The notes beneath the pieces are model-generated. The model searched no databases and was not told where the DNA came from. It was given only the letters and a program-made list of their open reading frames with translations. Of a stretch of 64,000 nt of DNA, positions 43,725-53,309 are shown one piece after another (position 1 is the first letter of the stretch; each line of letters starts with the position of its first letter). Both the position numbers and the translations under genes were made by a program. Source of the stretch: Methylobacterium sp. UNC378MF (lineage in GTDB: Bacteria; Pseudomonadota; Alphaproteobacteria; Rhizobiales; Beijerinckiaceae); the NCBI RefSeq assembly GCF_900103195.1, contig NZ_FMWU01000003.1, positions 248,001-312,000 on the forward strand. The letters are read 5' to 3'.

Positions 43725-44939
43725 ATGTTCGGTTCCGTCAACCCGAGCGCGAACGCTTCGGCCGAGTACGAGGCGATCGAGGCGACGATCAGCGCCAGCG
43801 AGCGCGGTCGCTGGTTCCTCGCCGAATATGCGCGCCGCAACCGGGGCGCCGAGACCGAGGTGCTGCTCGGGGCGATCGCGCGGCTGGAGCGGAGCGTCAC
43901 CGCCGACCGCGGCCAGGAGGCGTTCGGCCACCTGCGCGGCAACCTCCTCGACATGGCCGACGCGATCAGCCGGACCAAGGGCGAGATCGCGGCGCTCAAC
44001 GCCCCGAACAGCGACGAGACCCGCTTGACGCAGGCCTCGCTCGCCCTCGACGCCATCGTGCGCGAGACCGAACAGGCGACCTCCGACATCCTGGGCGCCG
44101 CCGAGGCGATCCAGGAGGCGGCCTGGACCCTGCGCGAGCGTGGCGCCGACGCGCAGGCCTGCGACGACCTCGACCGCCACGCCACCGCGATCTACACGGC
44201 CTGCTCCTTCCAGGACCTGACCGCGCAGCGCACCGCCCGGATCGTCTACACCCTGCGCTACCTGGAAGACCGGGTCTCCGCGATGATCGCCATCTGGGGC
44301 GAGGACGCGGTGCGGGTGCCGCCCCACCGGGCCGCGCGGCCGGCCGGCGAGCCGGCCGATCTGAACCAGAGCGACATCGACCGCTACATCGCCATGGACG
44401 TGCCGGCCGTCACAGTGGCGGCCCTCGTGGCCCGCCCCGGCAGCCCCGCGCTCCACGAGGATCTGGTGTTCCTGCCGGTCTCGGCGGAGGCCGAGTGGGC
44501 CGCGGCCGAGCCGGAGGCCGAAGCACCGGCCGAAGCGCCGGCCGAGGCGAACATCGCCGCGCCGGACCTGGTCGCGGATCTTGAGCCGGACGCCGCCCTC
44601 GCGCCGGTCGAGGAGGGCGATCTGCAGGCAGACTTGCTGACCGATCCGCAGACCGACCTGCAGGCCGACATCGAGACCGTCCCGGCGGCGATCCCGGACC
44701 TTGTCCCTGAGACGGCCTTCGAGCCGGCCCCGGCGGCGGCCTCCCCTCCTGTCACCGAGCCGTTCGCCGCGGCCGCGCCGGAGCCCGACACCGCGATCGG
44801 AGAGGACATGGCCGACCTCGCCTGGGAGGAGGACGTCGCGGCGGCCCCCGAGCCGGCCATGCCGCCGGAGGAGCCGGCTCCGAGCTTCGCCGAGATCGAG
44901 GCGCTGACGCCGGAGCAGCGGCTCGCCCTGTTCGCCTGA
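43725..44939 (+). CDS. cheZ: CheZ-like CheY-phosphate phosphatase with acidic tail
   Basis: A 404-residue protein. The N-terminal 200 residues form the helical CheZ hairpin with the catalytic motif YTACSFQDLTAQRTARIV, where Asp164 and Gln168 correspond to the CheZ aspartate and glutamine. A roughly 190-residue Ala/Pro/Glu-rich, mostly disordered tail follows. It ends in SFAEIEALTPEQRLALFA, a terminal helix placed like the CheY-binding helix of CheZ. ATG 43725 is the start. No other che genes are nearby, though an MCP lies at 14.4 kb. Confidence 0.8.
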   Translation: MFGSVNPSANASAEYEAIEATISASERGRWFLAEYARRNRGAETEVLLGAIARLERSVTADRGQEAFGHLRGNLLDMADAISRTKGEIAALNAPNSDETRLTQASLALDAIVRETEQATSDILGAAEAIQEAAWTLRERGADAQACDDLDRHATAIYTACSFQDLTAQRTARIVYTLRYLEDRVSAMIAIWGEDAVRVPPHRAARPAGEPADLNQSDIDRYIAMDVPAVTVAALVARPGSPALHEDLVFLPVSAEAEWAAAEPEAEAPAEAPAEANIAAPDLVADLEPDAALAPVEEGDLQADLLTDPQTDLQADIETVPAAIPDLVPETAFEPAPAAASPPVTEPFAAAAPEPDTAIGEDMADLAWEEDVAAAPEPAMPPEEPAPSFAEIEALTPEQRLALFA

Positions 44940-45047
44940 GGGGTTCCGCGCGGGGCCGACGCCTCTCGCCCGGACGGTTCGGCAGGCGCGCCCCGGCGCG
45001 GACCCTGCTATCAGGGGCGCCCCCGGCAATCCCGAGCATACACCTCC

Positions 45048-45488
45048 GTGGCCCTGCACCTGATCAAGCTTTGCGTCGGCCCCGCCACCATCGCCGACCT
45101 CGAGGCCCGGCAGACCCGGTTCCGGGAGGAGGCGCTCCGGGAGGGACGGCCAGCGGCCCCCTTCCACGTCACCCGCACCCTGCCCAAGCGCCATCACGAG
45201 ATCACCGGACACGGCTCGATCTACTGGGTGATCCGCGGGACGCTGTCCTGCCGGCAGGCGATCACCGCGATCGAGCCGCTGACCGGCGCGGACGGCATCC
45301 CGCGCTGCCGGCTGGTCTTCGATCCGCGCCTCGTCCCGGTGGCGCCCCGGCCCTACCGGCCCTTCCAGGGGTGGCGCTACCTCACGGCGCGCGACGCGCC
45401 GGCCGATCTCGGGGCCGAGGCCTCCGGGGACCTCGCCGCCATGCCCGAGGCTCTGCGGCGCGAGTTGGTCGGCCTCGGCCTGCTCTGA
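45048..45488 (+). CDS. DUF1489 family protein
   Basis: A 146-residue soluble protein with the family segments LHLIKLCVGPATIADLEARQ, RTLPKRHHEITGHGSIYWVI and RPYRPFQGWRYL. DUF1489 proteins are conserved across Alphaproteobacteria with unknown function. GTG 45048 is used as start. It converges with the giant GPR-type gene. Confidence 0.85.
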   Translation: MALHLIKLCVGPATIADLEARQTRFREEALREGRPAAPFHVTRTLPKRHHEITGHGSIYWVIRGTLSCRQAITAIEPLTGADGIPRCRLVFDPRLVPVAPRPYRPFQGWRYLTARDAPADLGAEASGDLAAMPEALRRELVGLGLL

Positions 45489-45509
45489 CCAGGATCCTCC
45501 GGTCCGCGC

Positions 45510-45547
45510 CCTCATCCCGACGTGCTGGAGCGCAGCGCAGGATGAGG
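45510..45547. repeat. Extragenic palindrome, family C
   Basis: CCTCATCC (45510-45517) and GGATGAGG (45540-45547) flank a GTGCTGGAGCGCAGCG centre. A fuller copy lies at 54141-54182. Both sit between genes, here between convergent DUF1489 and the GPR-type gene. Confidence 0.65.
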
Positions 45548-45623
45548 CGAGGATGGCATGAGCCTCCCCCATCCTCCTCCGTGTGTCCCGCCGGAGCCGC
45601 CCGGCCCGGCGGGATACGTCGCC

Positions 45624-48600
45624 CTACGCCCCGTCGAAGCGCCCGCTGGCATGGGCCAGCATCGTGTAGACCTTGCCGGTCTCCGAGGTCAGGTAGGCGT
45701 CGGTGCGCTTGGCGTCGCTGTCGTTCTTGACGACGTCGCCGAGCAGGCGCTCGAACTCGCTGACATAGCGGTCGACGCTGCGGCGGAACTCCGCATCCGA
45801 CCGGTACCGACGCTGGATCTCCGCGAAGGTCGCCCGGCCCTGCGGCGTGTAGATCCGCGGGTCGAACAGGTTCGGCTCGCCGCGGCGGTAGCGTTCCCAC
45901 AGGTCGACCGCGGTCCGATGCTCGATCATCTTGGCGATGTCGGTCGAGATCGTGTCGAGGGCGATCCGTCCGGTCTCGGCGGCGGCCACCGCGGGCCGGC
46001 GGGCCGGCGCTGCGGGGGCCGGTGCGGCGGTCGGAGCCTCTGCCGCCGGTTCCTCGTCGTCATCCAGCGAGGCGCGGGTCAGCAGGTCGGACAGCCAGCC
46101 GCGCTTGTCGCCGGCCTGCGCCGGGCGGGCGGTCGCGGAGGGGCGCGGCGCCTCGATCCTGGCGGTGGCGGTCCGCGGCGTCGCCGCGGGGGCCGGCAGG
46201 GCCGGAGCCGCGGGTGCGGCCGGCGCGGCCGCGGGTGCCGCGGCGGCAGGCGCCGCCGCGACGGCGCGGCCGCCACCCTCCGCGACCCGGCGCTGGGTCT
46301 GCGCCTGCGGCTGGGCGACGTCGACCGAGCGGCCCGAGCGGGCGACCAGGGACGACAGTTCGTTGAGCGCCTTGATCTGGTCCGCCACCACCCGGCGCAT
46401 CTCGCCGGTGGCATCCTGCGTCTCGCGCGGCAGTTCGAGGACGCCCTTGGCGAGTTCGGCGCGGGTCGCGTCGAGTTCGCCGCGGATCGAGCCCGCCATC
46501 TCGCGCAGCGCCGAGAAGGAGTCGCCGAAGCTGGCCTGGGCCTCCTGGAAGCCGCTGCGCATCTCGCGGGCCGCCTCCTCGATGACCTGCCGGACACCCT
46601 GGGCCGTCTTCTCGCTCTCGGCGCTGGCGCTGTCCTTCAGGTCGGCGAAGGCGCTCGTCACCGAGGCACCGGCACCCTGGGCCGACTGGGCCAGGGACTC
46701 GCCGACGGTGCGGGCCCGCTCCTCGGCGGCGCGCAGGGTCTGCTCGATGGTCTCGGCCAGGACGTTGCCGTTCTGCTCCAGGGCGGCGGCCCGGGCCTCG
46801 AAGGCGGCGAGCGCCTCGGTGAGCTTCGTCTCCCGGCCCGACAGCGCCGAACCGATGCGCTCCTCGATGGCCGCGAGGGAGGCTGCGGCCCGGTCGAGGG
46901 CCGCCACATGCGCGGCGGTCTGCTCCCCGAGCGAGCGGCCGCGCCCGTCGAGGGTCTCGGCGAGGCGCGAGGCCTCGCTGAGCGCCCCGTCGGCGGCGCC
47001 ACGCAGGGCCTCGACCTGGGCCGAGACGCCGGCGCTCGCCCGGCCGGTCTCGGCGGCGATGCGCTCCAGTGCCGTCTGGACCTGCTCGATCCGGCCCGCG
47101 AGTCCCTGCTCGATCGCGCCGAGATTGGTGTCGGCGCCGGCCACGAGGTCGGTCAGCGCCGTGTTGGCGGCCTCGATCCGCTGGAGCAGGCTGCCGAGTT
47201 CGCGACCCATGCGATCGTTGGTTTCGAACAGCTCCGACAGGGTGCGGCCCGCGCCGTCCTCGACGGCGGCGCGCAGCAACTCGGCCGAGGCCCGCGACTG
47301 CACGGCCAGTTCCTCGGTCCGCTCCCGCAGGCTCTCGGCCAGGGGCACACCGGTCTCGGCGAGCGCCCGCTCGATCGCCTCGGCCCGGTCCGCCAGGGCT
47401 CGGGACAGGTCCATCATCGGCCCGTCGATGGCGCCGCGCAGGCGCTCGACATGGCCCTCCAGGCTGTCGCCGACGGCGCGGCCGCTGCCCTCGACGCTGG
47501 CGAGCAGCGCGCCGCCGCGCTCCTCGATGGCGCGCACCAGAGTCTCGGCGCTCTCGGCGAGGCGGCGGGACAGGGCCTCGCCGCGGGCATCCACCAGGGC
47601 GCCGAGCGCCGTGGCACGCCGCTCGAACCCGGCCCCGAGGGCCTCGGTGCGGGCGTCGATCAGGCCGGCGAGCGCTTCCTCGCGGCGGCTGAGCGTCTCG
47701 GCCAAAGCCGCGTTGTGGGCCTCGACCTGCTCGGCATGGGCGCGGGCCCGCTCGTCGAGGGCGGCGACCAGGGACGCCGTGCGCTCGTCCATGAGGCCCG
47801 CGAAGGCGTCATGGCGATCGTCGAAGGCGGTGGCCAGGGTGTCGGCGCGCTGCGCCACCAGGGTCGCGAACAGCCGCATGCGGCTGTCGATGCGCTGGGT
47901 GAAGGCATCGGCACGGGCGTCGACGCCGCGGGCCAGGGCCTCGCTCTGCGCCTCCACGGCCTGCGCCAGGGCCGCGGTGCGGCCTTCGACCACGCCGTCC
48001 AGCTCCCGCAGACGGGTGTCGAAGGTCTCGACCAGCGTGCCGGTGCGGCCCGCGACGACGCCGTCGAGGGCGCGCAGGCGGGCGTCGAAGGTCTCGACCA
48101 GCGCACCGGTGCGGCCCTCGACGGCACCGTCGAGATCGCGAAGGCGGGTATCGAACACCTCGACCAGGGCGCCGGTGCGGCCCTCGGCCGCCGCCACCAG
48201 GGCCTGGCTGCGCTCCTCCAGAAGCCCTTCGATCGACGCGCGCGCCTGCTCGAAGGTCGCCCGCAGGGTCTCGATGCGCGCGTCGACCCGCTCGGACACG
48301 TCGCGGCCGGTGCCCTCGACCAGGGCGCCGAGGCGGTTCTGCACCCGATCGAACAGGGTCTGCAGCTCGCCCGTCCGCTCCTTGAGGGTCTCGGCGAGGC
48401 GGTTCTCGCGCTCCTCGAGCAGCCCGGCGATGGCCGGGTTCACCCCCTCGATCGTCGCCTGGAGCGCCTGGGTGCGATGTTCGATCGTCCCGGCGATCTG
48501 GCGGCCGCGATTGTCCACGAGGCGGTCGATCTCGCCCTGCGCCCGCTCGAACAGGCCCTGGAGGTCGGCGAGACGATTGTCGAGCAGGTCCGCCATCTGG

Positions 48601-51600
48601 GCGGGCGCCGCGTCGAGGGTCGTGCGCAGGCCCTCGGTCCGGGCCGCGATGGCGTCGGCGACTTCCTGGCCGCGCCCGTCCACGAGGTCGCGCAGGCCGG
48701 CCTGGGCCTCTTCGAACAGGGTCTGCAGGCGCTGCGTGCGGGCGTCGAGGGTGGCGGCGAGCTGGCGCTCGCGGGTCTCCACCAGGGCCGAGACGGCGGC
48801 GGGCGCCTCCTCCAGCACCGCGCGCAGGGACTGGATGCGGGCATCGACCGTGGCGGCGAAGCGGCCGCCGCCGCCCTCGACCACGCCATCGAGGGCCGCC
48901 TGGGCCTCCTCGAACAGGGTGCGCAGGGCCTGGGCGCGGGCGGTGAGCGTGTCGGCGAGGCGGTTGCCGCGGCCGTCGACCAAGCTCTCGAGATGGCCCA
49001 GCCGCTCGTCGAACAGACTGCCGAGTTGGCGGGTGCGGTCGTCGAGGGCGCCGGTGGCGGAGCCGAACGCGCCCTCCAGGGCGGCGACCAGCGCCTGCCC
49101 GCGGCCGTCCAGAGCCTCGTGGATCGGGCCCATGCGGCCGTCGAGGGTCGCGGCCAGGGTGCCGGCGTGGTCGTCCAGCATCACGCGGATCTGGTTGGTC
49201 CGGTCGTCCAGCAGGGTGTGGACCGAGCGCACGCCCTCGTCGAGCAGGCCGCTGATGTCGGCGGTGCGGCTCGACAGGGTGTGGCCCAGGCGGCCCTCGC
49301 CGGCGTCCAGCATCCGCTCGGCATCCGCGATAGTCTGCTGGAGCTTGGCGAGCACGCTCTCGCCGCGCTGGTCGATCAGCTCGGCCAGCGAGGTGCCGCC
49401 GCGGTCGAACAGGCGCGCCAGTTCGGTGATCCGTCCGCCGATCGCCCCGAACACGGCGCGGCCCTTCTCGTCGAGCTCGCCCGACATGGCGGCGATGCGC
49501 GCGTCGATCAGGCGGCCGAGGAGGTCGGCGCGCTCCGCGAAGGCCGCGTGCACGGCCTCGGTGCGGGCAGCCAGCGCCGCGTCGGCATTCTCGGTGCGCT
49601 CGTCCACCAGCCGGATCATCGAATCCGCGCGGTTCGCCAGCGCGGCCTCCAGGCCGCGCGTGGCCTCCTCGATGGTGCCCGTGAGGGCGCGGACGCGCTC
49701 GGCCATGGCGCCGTCGAGGCCGCCGGTCCGGTCGGCGATCATCGCCACGAGGTCGCGGGTCCGGCCGGCCAGTTCCTCGTCCACCGCGCGGGTGCGCGCC
49801 TCGATCAGGCGGATCGCCTCGAAGGCCTGCACGCCGAAGCTCTCGTCCACGAGGCGGGCGCGCTCGTCCAGGGTCTCGGCGATCGCCTGCAGGCGACCGA
49901 TGACGCCGGTGTCGAAATGGCCGGCGCTCTCCTCGATCCGGCGCGCGATCTCGCCCGTGTGCCGGGCGATGTCCTGGCCGAGCCCGGATGTGCGGCCCTC
50001 CAGCATCTCGATCAGGCCGCGATGGCCCTCGGCCATGATCCGGGCCATGTCGTCGGTCCGGGCGCGCAGAGCCGCGTCCACGGCGTCGGCGCGGCTGCCG
50101 AGATTGTCGTCGATCTGACGGACGAGCGCCGCCACGGCGGCGGCGATCTCGGCGGCGCGCTCCGCGGAGCGGGTCTCCAGGCCGCCGAGATGGGTCTCGA
50201 TCAGGCTGCCGGCCTCGCGGGCCCGGGCGGCGATCGTCTCGGCGACGTCCTGACCCTTGCCGGTGAGGAGCCGGTCCATCTCCTCCAGACGGGCCCCGAC
50301 GGTCTCGCCCAGCGCGGCGGTGTCGCGGCCGATCCGGTCGGCCAGGATGTCGCCGCGGGCGATGGTCTCCTGCAGGGCGGCGAGGCGGTTGCCCAGCGTC
50401 TCGTCGATCGCCCGGACCCGGCCGTCGGCAGTCTCGGCGAAGCTCGCGCCGGTCTGGCTGAGGGTGTCGGCGATGCGGGCGCCCTGGCTCGCCACGGCGA
50501 GCACGATGTCGCGGCCGGTGCCGCTGATCCGGGCCTGGGTCTCGTCGGCATGGCTGGCGAGCAGCTCGGCCACGCCGCGACCATGCGCGCCGAAGGCGGC
50601 TTCCATCTCGCCGATCCGGGCCGCGAGGTCGGCCGAGATCGCGCGGGCGGCCTCGGCGAGGCTGCCGGTGGCGTCGCCGGTCCGGGCGGCGAGTTCACGG
50701 TTGAGATCGTCGAGGGCGGCGCGGACCGCCGCGACGGCGGCGGTGCCGCGGGCGCCGAGTTCGGTGCCGGCGCGGTCGGCGGCGTCGCGGAACCGGGCCG
50801 TGAGGATCGCGGTCTCGGCCTCGACGGCGCCGGTGACCTCGCCGGACGCGTTGCGCAGGGTCTCCAGGGCCTCGGTGAGCCGGGCGGCGGCATCCCGCGT
50901 CTGCGTCTCGGCGGCCTGGCTCGCCTGATCGGCGGCATTCCGCAGGGCGGCGGCCGCTTCCTCGGTGCGCGCCGACAGGGCAGCGGCGGAATCCGCGACC
51001 CGGCGCTCGAACACCCGCACGGCCTCGAGGGTCCGGGCCTCGACCGCGCCGGTGGCGTCCTCGGCGGTGCCGCGCAGGGCATTGGTGGCCGCCTCGGCGC
51101 CGCGCTGGAGCGCCGCGACCGCCTCGGCGGTGCGGCCGTCGATCTCGCCCGACAGGCCCTCGACGGTGCCGCGCAGGGACTGGACCGCGGAGGAGGCGCC
51201 CGCCTCGAAGCCCTGGCCCAGGGCCGCGAAGGCAGCCTCCAGACTCGCCGCGACCGTCTCGGTCCGGTGCGCGATGCTGCCGCCGGCCTGCTCGGCCGCC
51301 GCCGCGACCCGATGCTCCAGATCCGCGGCCCGGACCGTCACGGTCTCGTCGAGGCGCGCCGCGATGCCGTCCATCCGCTCGGCGAGGGCGCCGCCGCGCT
51401 CCGCCAGCGCCTCGGCGATCCGCTCGGCGGTGCCGACAAGGTCGTCGCGCACGGCGCCGGCACGGGCGGTCAGGGTCTCGCCGGCGCCGCTGGCGGCCAG
51501 CACCAGGGCGGCCTGGGCGTCGCGCCCGCGGCCCTCGATCGTCTCGGCGACCGACAGGCCCGCGCTCTCGATCTCGGCGCGCAGGGCGAGACCGCGGCCG

Positions 51601-53021
51601 GCAATATCCTGGGTCAGGGCCGAGCCGGTATCGGCGAAGCGGGCGGTGATCTCGGCGCCCATCGCGCCGAAGCGCTCGGTCAGCTCCGAGCCCCGCGCCA
51701 GGAAGACGGATTCCAGCCCCGTGACCGACCGTTCGAAGCTCTCGCGCACCGTGCCGGCCTGACGCTCCAGCGCGTCGCCCACGCGGCTGCCGGTCTCCTC
51801 CAGGGTCCGGGTCAGGGCGCCGGCATTCTCGGACAGGCGCTCGGCCAGGGCAGCGCCGGCGGCCTGGAAGGCGCCGGTCGCCGCGCCGGCGCGGCTCTCG
51901 AAGGCGCGGGTCAGGGTCTCGCCGACCTCCTGGAAGCTGCCGCGCACCTCCTGGCTGGTGGCCGCGAGCGTGTCGACGAGGTCGCTGCCCCGGGCGGTCA
52001 TCAGGTTGACCACCCGGTCGCCGGCCTCGCCCAGGGAGGCGGTGATCGCGGCGCCGCGGGTCTCCAGGGCGCCGGTCACGCGCTCGCCCGCGCCGGTCAC
52101 CGCGGAGACGATCCGGTCGGAGGCGCCCTCCAGTTCCTGGCTCAGGCTCTGGTGCGAGCCGGTGATGGCGTTGCGCACCCGGTCGGCGTTGGTGACGATC
52201 GCCTCGCGCTGGGCCACCAGCTCGTCGACGAGGGAGCGGATGCGGATCTCGTTGTCGGAATAGGCGCGCTCCAGCGTGGCGATCTCGCCGCGGACCAGGG
52301 TCTCCAGCTCGCCGGCCCGGGCGAGCGCCCGCTCGACGCCGTCGCCCACCGCCGCCACCTCGCGGCGCACGGTCTGCGACATGGTCAGGACCGCGTCGGT
52401 GGAGAAGCTCTCGGGCTCGGCCAGACGCACCGCGACCTCGCCGACCGCGCGGGCGACGAGGCGCATCTCCTGGGCGCGCACCGCCAGCATCGCGGCGATC
52501 ACGAACAGCACCACCGGGGCGAACAGGGCCGCGGCACCGACGCTCGCCTGCAGGGCGGTGAGCCCCGAGACAACGGCGCGCAGGTCACCCTCGGACTTGG
52601 CCCAGGCGATCAGCACGAGGGCGCCGATCCAGACGGCGCCGGCGGCCAGCGCGAACAGGTAGGGCTTGGGCGAAGAACGCACCCGCAGGGTCTGCTGCAG
52701 GATGCCGATGTTGCGCCGGTCGTCGTTGGCCACGAGCGAGCGGTCGGGAGGCAGGAGCCCGCCCTCGCGGCGCGGGCGGTCCAGCCCCGGCGGCGGCAGG
52801 TCGGAGGCGAGCGGCGGGTCGAGGTCCAGGCGCGGCGGCATGGTCCGCCCGGCGGCCTCCAGGCCGCCGTCGCGCAGGGGATCGGCGTCACCGACATCGG
52901 GCAGGCGCGGCTCGGCGCGGCCATCGGTGCCGTTCGGCGTCAGGGCGTCGAGGTTCAGCGCCTGCTCGATCGCAGAGAGCGCGGCCTCGGCCGGGTCCTT
53001 CAGCTTCTTCTCGGTCGCCAT
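45624..53021 (-). CDS. gpr: Giant apolipoprotein-like Growth Pole Ring (GPR/RgsE)-type protein
   Basis: A 2465-residue inner-membrane protein. Residues 1-115 are hydrophilic and proline-rich. TM helices lie at about 121-140 and 161-181. A conserved segment (REVAAVGDGVERALARAGEL, then LERAYSDNEIRIRSLVDEL) matches what I know of Agrobacterium GPR and Sinorhizobium RgsE. Roughly 1900 residues of amphipathic helical repeats follow (about 11/22/33-residue periodicity, A-x-x-x-R-x-x-x-L patterns). The Ala/Pro linker ends in a conserved C-terminal domain of about 110 residues (ISTDIAKMIEHRTAVDLWER, SEFERLLGDVVKN). GPR organises the polar growth ring and peptidoglycan insertion in Rhizobiales. The antisense strand is open over the whole length, an effect of codon periodicity. 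Confidence 0.82.
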   Translation of the reverse strand: MATEKKLKDPAEAALSAIEQALNLDALTPNGTDGRAEPRLPDVGDADPLRDGGLEAAGRTMPPRLDLDPPLASDLPPPGLDRPRREGGLLPPDRSLVANDDRRNIGILQQTLRVRSSPKPYLFALAAGAVWIGALVLIAWAKSEGDLRAVVSGLTALQASVGAAALFAPVVLFVIAAMLAVRAQEMRLVARAVGEVAVRLAEPESFSTDAVLTMSQTVRREVAAVGDGVERALARAGELETLVRGEIATLERAYSDNEIRIRSLVDELVAQREAIVTNADRVRNAITGSHQSLSQELEGASDRIVSAVTGAGERVTGALETRGAAITASLGEAGDRVVNLMTARGSDLVDTLAATSQEVRGSFQEVGETLTRAFESRAGAATGAFQAAGAALAERLSENAGALTRTLEETGSRVGDALERQAGTVRESFERSVTGLESVFLARGSELTERFGAMGAEITARFADTGSALTQDIAGRGLALRAEIESAGLSVAETIEGRGRDAQAALVLAASGAGETLTARAGAVRDDLVGTAERIAEALAERGGALAERMDGIAARLDETVTVRAADLEHRVAAAAEQAGGSIAHRTETVAASLEAAFAALGQGFEAGASSAVQSLRGTVEGLSGEIDGRTAEAVAALQRGAEAATNALRGTAEDATGAVEARTLEAVRVFERRVADSAAALSARTEEAAAALRNAADQASQAAETQTRDAAARLTEALETLRNASGEVTGAVEAETAILTARFRDAADRAGTELGARGTAAVAAVRAALDDLNRELAARTGDATGSLAEAARAISADLAARIGEMEAAFGAHGRGVAELLASHADETQARISGTGRDIVLAVASQGARIADTLSQTGASFAETADGRVRAIDETLGNRLAALQETIARGDILADRIGRDTAALGETVGARLEEMDRLLTGKGQDVAETIAARAREAGSLIETHLGGLETRSAERAAEIAAAVAALVRQIDDNLGSRADAVDAALRARTDDMARIMAEGHRGLIEMLEGRTSGLGQDIARHTGEIARRIEESAGHFDTGVIGRLQAIAETLDERARLVDESFGVQAFEAIRLIEARTRAVDEELAGRTRDLVAMIADRTGGLDGAMAERVRALTGTIEEATRGLEAALANRADSMIRLVDERTENADAALAARTEAVHAAFAERADLLGRLIDARIAAMSGELDEKGRAVFGAIGGRITELARLFDRGGTSLAELIDQRGESVLAKLQQTIADAERMLDAGEGRLGHTLSSRTADISGLLDEGVRSVHTLLDDRTNQIRVMLDDHAGTLAATLDGRMGPIHEALDGRGQALVAALEGAFGSATGALDDRTRQLGSLFDERLGHLESLVDGRGNRLADTLTARAQALRTLFEEAQAALDGVVEGGGGRFAATVDARIQSLRAVLEEAPAAVSALVETRERQLAATLDARTQRLQTLFEEAQAGLRDLVDGRGQEVADAIAARTEGLRTTLDAAPAQMADLLDNRLADLQGLFERAQGEIDRLVDNRGRQIAGTIEHRTQALQATIEGVNPAIAGLLEERENRLAETLKERTGELQTLFDRVQNRLGALVEGTGRDVSERVDARIETLRATFEQARASIEGLLEERSQALVAAAEGRTGALVEVFDTRLRDLDGAVEGRTGALVETFDARLRALDGVVAGRTGTLVETFDTRLRELDGVVEGRTAALAQAVEAQSEALARGVDARADAFTQRIDSRMRLFATLVAQRADTLATAFDDRHDAFAGLMDERTASLVAALDERARAHAEQVEAHNAALAETLSRREEALAGLIDARTEALGAGFERRATALGALVDARGEALSRRLAESAETLVRAIEERGGALLASVEGSGRAVGDSLEGHVERLRGAIDGPMMDLSRALADRAEAIERALAETGVPLAESLRERTEELAVQSRASAELLRAAVEDGAGRTLSELFETNDRMGRELGSLLQRIEAANTALTDLVAGADTNLGAIEQGLAGRIEQVQTALERIAAETGRASAGVSAQVEALRGAADGALSEASRLAETLDGRGRSLGEQTAAHVAALDRAAASLAAIEERIGSALSGRETKLTEALAAFEARAAALEQNGNVLAETIEQTLRAAEERARTVGESLAQSAQGAGASVTSAFADLKDSASAESEKTAQGVRQVIEEAAREMRSGFQEAQASFGDSFSALREMAGSIRGELDATRAELAKGVLELPRETQDATGEMRRVVADQIKALNELSSLVARSGRSVDVAQPQAQTQRRVAEGGGRAVAAAPAAAAPAAAPAAPAAPALPAPAATPRTATARIEAPRPSATARPAQAGDKRGWLSDLLTRASLDDDEEPAAEAPTAAPAPAAPARRPAVAAAETGRIALDTISTDIAKMIEHRTAVDLWERYRRGEPNLFDPRIYTPQGRATFAEIQRRYRSDAEFRRSVDRYVSEFERLLGDVVKNDSDAKRTDAYLTSETGKVYTMLAHASGRFDGA
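47979..48176 (-). repeat. Three tandem 66-bp repeats within the GPR-type gene
   Basis: GCGGCC anchors recur exactly every 66 bp (47979, 48045, 48111, 48177). Each unit encodes a 22-residue amphipathic repeat of the form EGRTGALVETFDTRLRELDG-VV. 22 residues is the classic apolipoprotein helix repeat. The near-identity of the three DNA units implies recent duplication. Confidence 0.75.
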
Positions 53022-53156
53022 TCAACGCCTCGTTACACGGGTTCACCGGCGCCTGGAGAGGCTTGAACCGGAGACGCAACGCCCCGTTTACCATTACAAG
53101 ACTAAACTCGGGCAGCGACTGCCGATACCCGAGCCCTCGACCGGCCCCAGAAAACG

Positions 53157-53171
53157 TTAACCGAATGGTTA
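53157..53171. promoter_or_regulatory. Degenerate CtrA-like site between the GPR-type gene and hpt
   Basis: TTAA-CCGAATG-GTTA is one base off the CtrA consensus TTAA-N7-TTAA. It lies about 135 bp before both divergent starts (53021 and 53310). Suggestive only. Confidence 0.3.
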
Positions 53172-53309
53172 CCGGGCCCGTCGCTCACCGCCTCTACCAT
53201 CCTGCCGCACAGGAGGGGTCCGGCGCGATCCCCACCCGGCGAATCAGGGGGTGAATTGTGTGGATCAGATCCGCAATCCCCGACGAATCCGGATGCCGGG
53301 AGCCCGAGC

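Noticed and set aside
45558..53066. 2502-codon plus-strand frame as a giant protein
   Set aside because: It is antisense to the GPR-type gene, is low-complexity Gly/Ala/Arg without membrane helices or conserved ends, and follows from the sense gene's codon periodicity.
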